Below, one piece after another: positions 8,990 to 16,781 of a stretch of 64,000 bases of DNA. Below the pieces are notes generated by a model that was not told where the DNA came from, ran no database searches, and saw only the letters and a program-made list of their open reading frames with translations. The stretch comes from CAG-826 sp964583155 (GTDB lineage Bacteria > Bacillota_I > Bacilli_A > RFN20 > CAG-826), in NCBI GenBank assembly GCA_964583155.1, contig CAZOUY010000007.1:1-64000 (forward strand), read 5' to 3'. Both the position numbers and the translations under genes were made by a program. The stretch's first letter is position 1. Each line of letters begins with the position of its first letter.

Positions 8990-8996
8990 ATTTAGA

Positions 8997-9072
8997 TGGC
9001 GCCTACCGTAGGACTCGAACCTACGACCGATCGGTTAACAGCCGATTGCTCTACCGACTGAGCTAGGTAGGC
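8997..9072 (-). tRNA. tRNA-Asn (anticodon GTT)
   Basis: 76-base cloverleaf with acceptor GCCTACC pairing GGTAGGC, discriminator G and encoded CCA. The anticodon loop is CTGTTAA (GTT), and the T-arm has GGTTCGAGTCC. It lies 7 bases upstream of tRNA-Glu in the same transcript. Confidence 0.95.
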
Positions 9073-9141
9073 GTTTCTACTTACGTGTTAACGCAAGCAG
9101 TATAATACCATACAATTTAATGTTTTGCAAGATATTACAAA

Positions 9142-9369
9142 TTATTTTTTTATTTTGGCGGCAATTGTTGTTAAAAGATCGCCAACCTTGACGAAAGATT
9201 GCATTTCTTCATTGGTAAATTCGATATTAAATTCATCTTCAATTTCATAAAGTAAATCAATTTTATCTAAAGAATCTAGTCCTAAGCTTTCTAGCGATGC
9301 TTCCATATCAACCTTTACATCTTTTACCTTTTTAGAAAATACTTCCTGTAATTTTTCTTCAATATTCAT
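9142..9369 (-). CDS. acpP: acyl carrier protein (75 aa)
   Basis: Small acidic acyl carrier protein. The phosphopantetheine attachment Ser is in LGLDSLDKIDL (around residue 36), the hallmark DSL motif. The helical, acidic remainder and total length fit AcpP. I start at the ATG after GTGAGGTT; two upstream Met or Leu codons would place the ribosome site inside the gene. It follows the unknown membrane cluster by 65 bases in the same direction, with no fatty-acid synthesis genes adjacent, so it may be either the housekeeping ACP or one dedicated to that cluster. Confidence 0.9.
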   Translation of the reverse strand: MNIEEKLQEVFSKKVKDVKVDMEASLESLGLDSLDKIDLLYEIEDEFNIEFTNEEMQSFVKVGDLLTTIAAKIKK

Positions 9370-9434
9370 TCTTTTTAACCTCACTTATGCCGTTATTATA
9401 ACAATATTTAATCAAGAAATAAACCCTTATTTTT

Positions 9435-9761
9435 TTAAAGATATTGAATCCAAATGGTAGTTTGAATAATTATCGCTCTTTTATTGCACCAATATGTCAA
9501 ACACTGACTTTCCTGGGCTAATTGATATGTGCATATCGCATCATCCTCTAAGCTTATTAAACGAAATTCAATGCTCTCCGAGTTGCATAATGCTTCAATA
9601 AACGGAAAATCGAGATAATGCTTATTCAATGCATCTTTATTTATTTGCGATGATACGCTATATAAGTTGCTCTTAACCATTGATATTTTATAAAAGTCCA
9701 GTGACAAGCAAAATAATAATAAGCATGGGATAATGAACAAATTCTTTCTTATACTAAGCAT
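9435..9761 (-). CDS. unknown small membrane-anchored protein (108 aa)
   Basis: Not recognised. A hydrophobic segment at about residues 8-23 could act as signal anchor, leaving some 80 residues outside the cell. The outer part has four Cys (in ALCNS, AICTY, SQCLTYWC) that could form disulfides. Its ATG shares one base with the stop of the upstream gene (TAATG), so it belongs to the same translational unit. The layout, a short N-terminal helix plus a small outer domain, recalls minor pseudopilins, but I see no prepilin peptidase cleavage motif. Confidence 0.65.
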   Translation of the reverse strand: MLSIRKNLFIIPCLLLFCLSLDFYKISMVKSNLYSVSSQINKDALNKHYLDFPFIEALCNSESIEFRLISLEDDAICTYQLAQESQCLTYWCNKRAIIIQTTIWIQYL

Positions 9762-10300
9762 TATTTGTTCCTCATAAAACTAAAAACCAATAAAATTACA
9801 AAGCCCATGAATAAGATAAATATTGCAGTATTCAAAGCCGATAATAATTGATTGCTCTTATTATTTTGAGAAGCAATTTTTTCTTCCTGATATTTCATTA
9901 AGTTACCATAGGCAAAATTCCATTCTTGCATACTATTTTTCTCTAATAAAAAATAAAGGGATTCAATTGCAATTTTAAAGGGCATAGGATAATTAGATAA
10001 TAATGAAATATATTCTTCCCTTTCGACCTCCTTCGTTATTGCTTTTTCCAACAATAATCGGAGTTCAATGGGCAAATCCAACTCCAACAATGCTTCTTTT
10101 GTTTTAATATCTTTTTCGAAAACTTCTCTAAACAACAAAATCCATTTAGATTCTTCATCATCCTTTACATTCTTTAAGCGCTTAATTAGCGGGTATAAAG
10201 CGATTATACATATGCTAGCTAATGCCAATGGAATAAAGGCATATGACTTAAAATTCCTTTGATATAAATATAGTCCGATTATAAATAACAAAATTGCCAA
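9761..10300 (-). CDS. unknown membrane protein, start probably disrupted by a frameshift (about 179-189 aa)
   Basis: Hydrophobic segments at both ends flank a ~100-residue charged helical cytoplasmic region, a topology similar to half of a TadB/TadC or GspF-type assembly protein; sequence similarity is not evident. In the present sequence the first usable codon is a TTG at 10300 without a ribosome site, and the frame is open up to a TGA at 10328-10330. If the A6 run at 10323-10328 had one A less, the gene would begin ATG-AAA-AAC at 10331 and overlap the upstream stop as ATGA. That suggests a single-base indel, real or from sequencing. Confidence 0.6.
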   Translation of the reverse strand: MAILLFIIGLYLYQRNFKSYAFIPLALASICIIALYPLIKRLKNVKDDEESKWILLFREVFEKDIKTKEALLELDLPIELRLLLEKAITKEVEREEYISLLSNYPMPFKIAIESLYFLLEKNSMQEWNFAYGNLMKYQEEKIASQNNKSNQLLSALNTAIFILFMGFVILLVFSFMRNK

Positions 10301-10327
10301 TAATGATAAAAAAGCATCAATGTTTTT

Positions 10328-10960
10328 TCATTGAATTTTGAAAATAGTTTCTTCATTTTTTAGCTCCTTAATAAAAAGTAAATGGATAAAAAATCCACAA
10401 ATACCTAAAATCAATATCATCACGATACTGAAAAATGACGCGTGAATCCCATCTTGAAAAAGAGGAGATAAGAATAAACGTACAATTAGCACCAATAATA
10501 GAGTCACCGCGAAATTAAGCCAAAGATTTTTATAAATCGTCTCCTGATTTTGACGATATATATCCTGATTATGCTGAAATTTCCAGAATTTAATTCTGGT
10601 TTCGGCCACGAATTGCGCGTAACCCTTTTTTTGAAGGCTTGCTAATTTTCGATCAATCTTCTTTTTAAAATGCTCATTCCAGGATGATATTACCTCTCCA
10701 TTAGCGTTATCCAAGAATTGTGATTCCTGTTCTTCCGCATCAGGCGCTTTAAAATCCATGATATATTGATGACATAAATGATTGAAGTACTTATTTTTTT
10801 CAGTGCTTTCTAGATGTGATTTTTCTTTTTTAGAAATAAAAAACAGTAAATCCAACATTCCGATGATGAAAATAGAAACGCCTATCAAATAATTGCTTGT
10901 TAATAAATAACAAAAAATACTGAACACAAAAACAATTAAGTAATTTTTATACCTTTTCAT
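10328..10960 (-). CDS. unknown membrane protein (210 aa)
   Basis: Not recognised. There are two N-terminal hydrophobic segments (about residues 7-42), then a charged helical cytoplasmic region of ~110 residues, then two more hydrophobic segments (about 148-200). The start overlaps the end of the preceding gene. Its stop codon is in the same frame as the next ORF, separated only by nine codons after the TGA. Together the two would have the alternating membrane/cytoplasm layout of type II secretion F/Tad platform proteins. This is a topological resemblance only. Confidence 0.65.
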   Translation of the reverse strand: MKRYKNYLIVFVFSIFCYLLTSNYLIGVSIFIIGMLDLLFFISKKEKSHLESTEKNKYFNHLCHQYIMDFKAPDAEEQESQFLDNANGEVISSWNEHFKKKIDRKLASLQKKGYAQFVAETRIKFWKFQHNQDIYRQNQETIYKNLWLNFAVTLLLVLIVRLFLSPLFQDGIHASFFSIVMILILGICGFFIHLLFIKELKNEETIFKIQ

Positions 10961-11342
10961 TTATTCCTTCTCCTTTTATGATATATCTGGTCATGTAACG
11001 ATAGACATCATATCGTCCTTCATAAATAATTTTAATTTCCACGCCATCGCCATAAATATCTTGGGCAATATTTGTCAGAGAATTGAATGTCACAACGCTT
11101 ATTTTCTTAGGATGATTATTGGAAAGAGTGTTCCAGCCTTGATGAAAATAATAAAGCAATTGCTCACGATTGAAATACGCCAAAGAATCGTCATTTTCTT
11201 CGATGATAAGAGATTTAAAGGCCGCATATTTCGCCACTGTTTTGAATACTTCATCGTATTCTTTTTGTTCAGTATTTTTCATGCTTAATGTAAGCAATAT
11301 GCTGGTCTCAATCATCATAAAAGCGGTCATAAGTTTTACCAT
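10947..11342 (-). CDS. unknown protein with N-terminal membrane segment (131 aa)
   Basis: A hydrophobic N-terminus (MVKLMTAFMMIETSILLTLS) is followed by ~105 polar residues, suggesting a single-pass protein facing outward, similar in size to a TadE-like pseudopilin. The chosen ATG overlaps the stop of the upstream gene (ATGGTAA). A TTG nine bases upstream is an alternative. It also overlaps the following gene, so five genes from 12325 to 9435 are chained with almost no spacing. No family recognised. Confidence 0.65.
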   Translation of the reverse strand: MVKLMTAFMMIETSILLTLSMKNTEQKEYDEVFKTVAKYAAFKSLIIEENDDSLAYFNREQLLYYFHQGWNTLSNNHPKKISVVTFNSLTNIAQDIYGDGVEIKIIYEGRYDVYRYMTRYIIKGEGINEKV

Positions 11343-12325
11343 ATTTCCCAATTATCGCTTAACCGCGGGTCATTATCTTCTTCTTTTAAGTAGACTGCGC
11401 TTTGCGATCCTTCCTCTCCTAACGCCTCTTTTAAAAACAAATACTGCCCCTTATAAATAATCTGACTTTGATGATAACCCATGCCCCGAAAACTAATTTG
11501 AAAAGAAAATTCTTTTGAATCAAGACGTCTTTTTTTACTTATGTAAATCTGATTGGTCGGATAGAAATAATCACCAGCCGCTCTTGAAATCATATAAGTA
11601 TCATAGTCTACAAAGAAATTCTCATCGATCATTAATTGATAAAAGTCATGATCTTGCACTAGTTTAGCTTTAAATAAATAGCCTCCCAAATCATCATCAA
11701 ATTGTAAACGTGGAAAATCATCCATCGTGCCAAATAATAGAATTTCAACATCATCAACATTTAAGGTCTCATCGCTCCCATAATATTTCAGCTTTATTGA
11801 AGAAAAATCCAGTTTAAAACAGCTCGACGATAAAATAAATGGTTCAAACAAGAATTCAAAGCTTTCTTTTTCAGTTTTACGAAAGCCATCCTGGTCTAAT
11901 CCGACTTTCGCTTCTTCAATATCAAGCACCTTGTTATTATCAAGAATATGGCTGATTTCATATGTTAACCTTTTAGGAGTAGAAATCTCAATAATTTTTG
12001 AATATGCAAAAAGACTTGATTCTGCTTTTAAATTAATGATATGAGCCCCTTCCTCTATATTATCTAAAGTAAACCGAAATTCATGTTTTAAATACATTCC
12101 CGGGAACATTGAAAAATGATCCTTCATGTCATTATCCAATTCACATGAAAAGGATGTATATGACTCACTGTACGCTAAAGGAGCGTGAAAAGAAAAACCA
12201 ATTTCAATTTCTCCTACTTCAAGAGGAGTTAATAATACATCGGAAAAATATACGATCGGTTTCACGGGAACGATGTAATCATTATATTCACTGAATAATA
12301 AGCATGCGATAAGACATTTTCTCAT
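11336..12325 (-). CDS. unknown, probably secreted beta-rich protein (329 aa)
   Basis: Not recognised. The start MRKCLIACLLFSEYND has a short hydrophobic stretch that may be a weak signal sequence. The rest is rich in alternating hydrophobic and polar residues and aromatic pairs, suggesting beta structure. I start at the ATG behind AATAGGG; an upstream TTG overlaps the HTH gene. It is the first of five chained genes of unknown function and could be the outer or ligand-binding component. Confidence 0.65.
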   Translation of the reverse strand: MRKCLIACLLFSEYNDYIVPVKPIVYFSDVLLTPLEVGEIEIGFSFHAPLAYSESYTSFSCELDNDMKDHFSMFPGMYLKHEFRFTLDNIEEGAHIINLKAESSLFAYSKIIEISTPKRLTYEISHILDNNKVLDIEEAKVGLDQDGFRKTEKESFEFLFEPFILSSSCFKLDFSSIKLKYYGSDETLNVDDVEILLFGTMDDFPRLQFDDDLGGYLFKAKLVQDHDFYQLMIDENFFVDYDTYMISRAAGDYFYPTNQIYISKKRRLDSKEFSFQISFRGMGYHQSQIIYKGQYLFLKEALGEEGSQSAVYLKEEDNDPRLSDNWEIW

Positions 12326-12335
12326 AATGAATACC

Positions 12336-12689
12336 CTATTCAAAAAAAGCTACAAACTGTCGATATGCTTCCTTACGATGACGATAATAAGTGCTTCGCG
12401 ATAGTGTATCCAAATACCAATAATCACGATAGTCTTTTCGATCCAGCAATTCCTTTTGAATCATAATTTGCAAATCCTTCGGCATCGATTCCACGGCAGT
12501 ATTCACTGCCATAATAAAGTTTTCAGGGGCCATTGTAATCTCTTGGCCTGAGCTATTAATATAGCGAATTTGGCGACTTTCACAATCTTTGGCAATATTT
12601 TGATAAATTTTCGCTTTAATATAAAGGCCTCTAATTGCATTTGCTTTAATCTCTAATTGCTCAAATAGTAATTTTTCTTGAATTTTCAT
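12336..12689 (-). CDS. MG284/ArpU-like helix-turn-helix protein (117 aa)
   Basis: Small all-helical protein ending in a putative HTH, LSRSTYYRHRKEAYRQF, the arrangement seen in ArpU-type phage regulators and in the MG284/MPN403 proteins of Mollicutes and relatives, which resemble sigma-factor region 4. The start is set by AGGAGGTACAAT before the ATG. It sits at the head of the membrane-protein cluster and ends 10 bases before the next gene, so it may control that cluster. Family assignment is from memory of the C-terminal motif. Confidence 0.6.
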   Translation of the reverse strand: MKIQEKLLFEQLEIKANAIRGLYIKAKIYQNIAKDCESRQIRYINSSGQEITMAPENFIMAVNTAVESMPKDLQIMIQKELLDRKDYRDYWYLDTLSRSTYYRHRKEAYRQFVAFFE

Positions 12690-12867
12690 ATTGTACCTCC
12701 TATATCGATTAATTACTAATATTAATTTCGTATAAAAAAGCAAAATTCCTTTAAAATATAGAGTAATAAAAATAAAATGCGAAAAAAAACGTCATTTTTC
12801 AAAACAACTTATAAAAAATAGCCCGCTAAAAGATGATCGAATGAATTTCTAAAAATTTATAAAATAA

Positions 12868-12915
12868 AAAAAATCCTCTTCTTCTAGACTCACCTAGATT
12901 TAGAGGATTTTTCAT
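12868..12915 (-). terminator. intrinsic terminator of the NifU-like/GGGtGRT operon
   Basis: Inverted repeat AAATCCTCT / AGAGGATTT with an inner partial stem (CTAGA / TCTAG). It is followed on the minus strand by a long T run and lies 16 bases after the GGGtGRT gene. Confidence 0.75.
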
Positions 12916-12930
12916 ACTAATTATTGATTG

Positions 12931-13932
12931 TTATTTAGATAAGGCTTGAAAGACAGAAACAGCACAAGCAACTGTTGCACCGACCATCGGGTTGTTGCCC
13001 ATACCGATCAATCCCATCATCTCAACATGTGCAGGAACCGAAGAGGAACCGGCAAATTGAGCATCACCATGCATTCTTCCCATCGAATCTGTTAAACCAT
13101 AGCTTGATGGTCCGGCTGCCATATTATCTGGGTGAAGAGTTCTTCCTGTTCCACCACCGGAAGCAACCGAGAAATATTTTTTATCATGATCATAGCACCA
13201 TTTCTTATATGTGCCGGCTACTAAATGTTGGAAACGAGTAGGATTAGTTGAGTTACCGGTAATGGAAACATCAACCTTTTCATGCTTCATGATAGCCACG
13301 CCTTCGATAACATCGTTAGCACCATAGCAAAGAATTTTTGATCTCTCTCCATCAGAAAATGCCACTGTTCGCACAATTTTTAAGGTTGAGGTTTGGAAAT
13401 CATAATCCGTTTCGACATAGGTAAAGCCGTTAATACGGGAAATTATATATGCCGCATCCTTACCAAGACCATTCAAAATAACTCTTAATGGTTCCTTACG
13501 CACCTTATTGGCGGTTCTTGCAATACCGATAGCACCTTCAGCAGCAGCGAAAGATTCATGGCCGGCTAAAAAGCAAAAGCACGAAGTTTCCTCACGAAGC
13601 AACATCGCGCCTAGATTACCATGACCTAAGCCAACTTCACGTGTTTCTGCGACCGATCCTGGAATGCAAAAAGCTTGTAAGCCGATACCGATTTTTTCAG
13701 AGGCTTCAGCCGCGCTTTGGACATTTTCTTTAATAGCAATAGCGCAACCAAGGGTATAGGCCCATACCGCGTTTTCAAAAGCGATTGGTTGAATACCCTT
13801 CACTATTTTTTCAACATCGACACCTTTGGATAAACAAAGCTCGCGAGTTTCTTCAATATTTTTAAAGCCATATTTTTTTAAGCAAGCACCAATCGTAGCT
13901 TCACGACGTTCATAATTTTCAAATAAAGCCAT
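12931..13932 (-). CDS. GGGtGRT family protein (333 aa)
   Basis: Member of the GGGtGRT protein family, named for its motif, here ASGGGTGRTLHPDN near residue 256. Function is not established. Other visible features are glycine-rich segments (GLGHGNLGAML, MGLIGMGNNPMVGA) and several Cys (SCFCF, KILCYG). Length is typical. The ATG follows AGGTGAGAAGA. It directly follows a NifU-like scaffold gene with 9 bases between, a pairing I know from other anaerobes, which suggests a role linked to iron-sulfur or another metal-sulfur chemistry. No substrate can be named. Confidence 0.85.
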   Translation of the reverse strand: MALFENYERREATIGACLKKYGFKNIEETRELCLSKGVDVEKIVKGIQPIAFENAVWAYTLGCAIAIKENVQSAAEASEKIGIGLQAFCIPGSVAETREVGLGHGNLGAMLLREETSCFCFLAGHESFAAAEGAIGIARTANKVRKEPLRVILNGLGKDAAYIISRINGFTYVETDYDFQTSTLKIVRTVAFSDGERSKILCYGANDVIEGVAIMKHEKVDVSITGNSTNPTRFQHLVAGTYKKWCYDHDKKYFSVASGGGTGRTLHPDNMAAGPSSYGLTDSMGRMHGDAQFAGSSSVPAHVEMMGLIGMGNNPMVGATVACAVSVFQALSK

Positions 13933-13941
13933 TCTTCTCAC

Positions 13942-14643
13942 CTACTCTTTCCGCGGGTCAATATATTTGACCGCTTCATCATATCGACCATATTGTCCTA
14001 TGCAACTTTCATAAGCTTCTTTAGGATCTTTCCCGGCTTTAATCGCCGCCATCATTTTGCCTAAATTAACAAAACGATATCCGATAATTTCATTATTTTT
14101 ATCAAGACCGACGCTCAAAACATAGCCTTCAGCCATTTCCAAATAACGAACACCCTTGACTTTCGTACCGAACATGGTGCCGACTTGTGATCGCAATCCT
14201 TTACCTAAATCATCAAGTGAGGATCCCACTGGCAAGCCATCTTCAGAAAAAGCAGTTTGTGTCCGACCATAAACTAATTGCTTAAATATTTCGCGCATTG
14301 CAACATTAATGGCGTCACAAACAAGATCAGTATTCAATGCTTCAAGAATAGTCTTTCCTTGAAGAATTTCAGCCGCCATAGCCGCAGAGTGTGTCATCCC
14401 CGAACATCCAATCGTTTCAACCAAGGCTTCTTCAATAATTCCATCCTTAACGTTTAATGTAAGCTTGCAGGCACCCTGTTGTGGCGCACACCATCCAATA
14501 CCATGACTTAGACCAGAGATATCTTTAATCTCTTTAGAACGAACCCATCGGCCTTCTTCAGGAATCGGTGCCGGTCCATGATCGCATCCTTTACGAACAC
14601 TGCACATTTCATTAACGTCAGCGGTGTAAGTAATTTTACTCAT
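13942..14643 (-). CDS. NifU-like iron-sulfur scaffold protein (233 aa)
   Basis: The middle of the protein matches the NifU/IscU-type N-terminal scaffold: ETIGCSGMTHSAAMAAEILQG and the following KTILEAL segment. Further Cys occur in MCSVRKGCDH (near residue 11) and GWCAPQQGAC, positions suited to metal or cluster binding. It is longer than IscU because of an N-terminal extension and a C-terminal ~90-residue part. I start at the second of two close ATGs, 8 bases after AAGGAG. It is co-transcribed with the GGGtGRT gene. No cysteine desulfurase lies nearby, so it may be a client-specific module rather than the general assembly system. Confidence 0.8.
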   Translation of the reverse strand: MSKITYTADVNEMCSVRKGCDHGPAPIPEEGRWVRSKEIKDISGLSHGIGWCAPQQGACKLTLNVKDGIIEEALVETIGCSGMTHSAAMAAEILQGKTILEALNTDLVCDAINVAMREIFKQLVYGRTQTAFSEDGLPVGSSLDDLGKGLRSQVGTMFGTKVKGVRYLEMAEGYVLSVGLDKNNEIIGYRFVNLGKMMAAIKAGKDPKEAYESCIGQYGRYDEAVKYIDPRKE

Positions 14644-14702
14644 TTTCATTCTCCTTCCATCAAAATAGAATAAATCTACCGTTTTCATGATGGCACAACT
14701 TG

Positions 14703-14761
14703 TACATTTTTTCAATAAAAATGTAAAGGGAGATATTTGCATCCATATTAAGTGATGCAAA
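14703..14761 (-). promoter_or_regulatory. two stem-loops in the leader of the NifU-like operon
   Basis: Two inverted repeats lie 42-118 bases upstream of the scaffold start. One has 9-base arms TACATTTTT / AAAAATGTA (14703-14725). The other has 8-base arms TTTGCATC / GATGCAAA (14736-14761). Neither is followed by a T run in the reading direction. They could be protein-binding operators or a structured leader; function unknown. Confidence 0.4.
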
Positions 14762-14998
14762 ACACCAATACGATAAATAAAAGCGTCATTCTTTAATTAT
14801 CAATTCATGACATAGCAAACATTACATTGCCCAATCGGTGAGTAATGGAAGCGAACGATTCGATATAATTGCAGCAATGCAAAATATAGATATGATGAAA
14901 TGATTATTATTTGAAAGCAAACAAGAAAATGCATGGATATTTTAGTTTACGAAAAATAATTAGTAATTTATAATTAGATAATAAACGAGGAAATTCAT

Positions 14999-15532
14999 AT
15001 GATTATTTTAGTTGGAGCATCCGCAAGCGGAAAAACAGAAGTGGCAAAATACTTAGGACATTATTATGGCATCAAAAAAGTGGTGACACACACCACTCGT
15101 TCCATAAGGAAGAATGAAATTCCCGATGTGGATTATCATTTTGTCGATATGAATACTTTTTTAAAGCTTAAAGAGAATGATGTTTTTGTAGAAACCACAT
15201 TCTATAACGGAAACTATTATGGAACAAGCAAATCGGAAATCGGTGATGAAAAATGTCTGATTGTCGATCCTAATGGTCTAAAATCCTTTCAACAACTAAA
15301 TGACAATCATATTGTAACCTTCTGCCTATTAGCGGATGAACAAAAACGCATTGAACGCATGAGAACACGCGGAGATAATATATTAGATATTCAAAAAAGA
15401 ATTGAGGCTGACCGCATTAGCTTTGCCCAATCAAAAATTGAAACGGTTGATTACATTATTGATACCAACAATTTATCTTTAAGCGAAGTTGCTGAAAAAA
15501 TCATAAGCCTTTATCGTCATCATTTAGCATAA
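14999..15532 (+). CDS. guanylate kinase-like nucleotide kinase (177 aa)
   Basis: P-loop kinase of the guanylate kinase family. It shows GASASGKTEV at the N-terminus, the GMP-binding style HTTRSIRKNEIPDVDYHFV segment near residues 32-50, and an Arg-rich lid (RIERMRTRGDN). It is slightly shorter than housekeeping Gmk (about 200 residues) and somewhat divergent, so it may be a paralogue with altered specificity. The start follows ACGAGGAAATTCAT. Its last 32 bases overlap the 3' end of the convergent HflX-like gene, an unusual arrangement that couples the two 3' ends. Confidence 0.8.
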   Translation: MIILVGASASGKTEVAKYLGHYYGIKKVVTHTTRSIRKNEIPDVDYHFVDMNTFLKLKENDVFVETTFYNGNYYGTSKSEIGDEKCLIVDPNGLKSFQQLNDNHIVTFCLLADEQKRIERMRTRGDNILDIQKRIEADRISFAQSKIETVDYIIDTNNLSLSEVAEKIISLYRHHLA

Positions 15533-16751
15533 ATTCTTGCCATTTTTTCCAAAATATCGGGATAAGATAGCCCTCAATTAAGTATCCATCATCCATCGCT
15601 TTAATGGAAGTTAAATACGCTTCCTTCTTCAATCCATAGAGGTTTTGATCATATGGAAGAAGCATTTTAAATGCTTTCCAATTCTTTGATAGCTTCGTAA
15701 ATATTAGCTTGATAATGCTATCAAGATCTTCACCACTAAATAGCGATACGAAAAGACTATTCTCATCGGGAATAAATGGCCAATTATGAAGATTTTCGCA
15801 TTTATTATAAATATTAATTGTTGGAATGTCATTTAAGCGGTCAATAATTAAGTACAAAGAAGATAAGTAACCCTCAAGATGATTGTTAACATCAGTAACA
15901 TTCACTAGTAAATCCACATCTTTAATTTCCATATAAACCGACCTGTATGCATCATAAATATAACCGGGCGTTATTTGAACAATAAATCCGATAGTGTCCA
16001 TACAGATAAATGTCGGATAGTCTTTTAGATCTATCTGTTCCTTCATGGTTTGAAGCTTTTTGGTAAACTTCTTCCCTGATGATTTTTTATTACCTTTTGA
16101 TTTACTGGATTTAGATATTAAGGTATTGAAAAGAGTTGTTTTACCCGCATATGGATATCCGATTATCGCAACTACGGGAATATGATAATCGTCAGTTGAA
16201 GGTCGTGGTGCTTTTTGCTGTTTTTCCAGTAATGCTGCTAATTCCTTGCGCTTTTGATTTATGAGATTATCATACTCTTGTAGATTTGCATCAGTTATCT
16301 TTTTCGATTCTTCTTCATCATCACTCACAGACGGATAATGATACTCCCAATCAAATATTCTTTCACGTTGATATTCCAGCTTCGCAATTTCCACCTTTAA
16401 AGATGATTCCTTCGAAGTAGCGTGTAAAGAAGCTATTTCCAGAATAATATCGTTAAAATCGTAAATCGGCATATCGAATAAATCTAAAAGATTGCGATAC
16501 TGTATCGGGGAAAGAGTGTCATTTACGACAATAGCATCAATGATTCCCAAGGCCTTAACTTCTTCATACACCCGATATATTTGGTCTCTATCAAAATATG
16601 ACTTATTATTGATAAATGACATTTCCTGAGTGTAATTATGGATAACATCCATCTTCAACATGGCAACTATCTTATTTATTCTTTCATCAGTTCTTAGCGT
16701 AGCACTAAAACCTTCTTTTGGATTAAAGGCAGTTAATACAACAACATTCAT
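15501..16751 (-). CDS. divergent HflX-like GTPase (416 aa)
   Basis: Related to the ribosome-associated GTPase HflX. The N-terminal nucleotide-binding-like domain and helical linker (about 1-190) precede a G domain with G1 GYPYAGKTTLFN near 196, G3 DTIGFI near 247 and a weak G4 NKCE near 317. In standard HflX these read GYTNAGKST, DTVGFI with LPHxLVEAFRSTLEE, and NKxD. Here the switch region is QITPGYIYDAYRSVYMEI and the G4 Asp is replaced by Glu. Guanine specificity and ribosome binding may therefore be changed. It follows the small membrane protein by 30 bases. Confidence 0.78.
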   Translation of the reverse strand: MNVVVLTAFNPKEGFSATLRTDERINKIVAMLKMDVIHNYTQEMSFINNKSYFDRDQIYRVYEEVKALGIIDAIVVNDTLSPIQYRNLLDLFDMPIYDFNDIILEIASLHATSKESSLKVEIAKLEYQRERIFDWEYHYPSVSDDEEESKKITDANLQEYDNLINQKRKELAALLEKQQKAPRPSTDDYHIPVVAIIGYPYAGKTTLFNTLISKSSKSKGNKKSSGKKFTKKLQTMKEQIDLKDYPTFICMDTIGFIVQITPGYIYDAYRSVYMEIKDVDLLVNVTDVNNHLEGYLSSLYLIIDRLNDIPTINIYNKCENLHNWPFIPDENSLFVSLFSGEDLDSIIKLIFTKLSKNWKAFKMLLPYDQNLYGLKKEAYLTSIKAMDDGYLIEGYLIPIFWKKWQEFMLNDDDKGL

Positions 16752-16781
16752 AATGCACTCACCTTTTAGATTATAGCATAT

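Noticed and set aside
10328..10330. In-frame TGA between two membrane ORFs as a sign of genetic code 4 (TGA = Trp)
   Set aside because: TGA ends other genes here in ATGA overlaps (for example at 7174 and 37118) and Trp is written TGG throughout; an indel in the A6 run explains the break better.
9435..11342. A complete Tad or competence (ComG) pilus operon
   Set aside because: No secretion ATPase, no prepilin peptidase, and no class III signal motif in the small proteins; only topology is similar.
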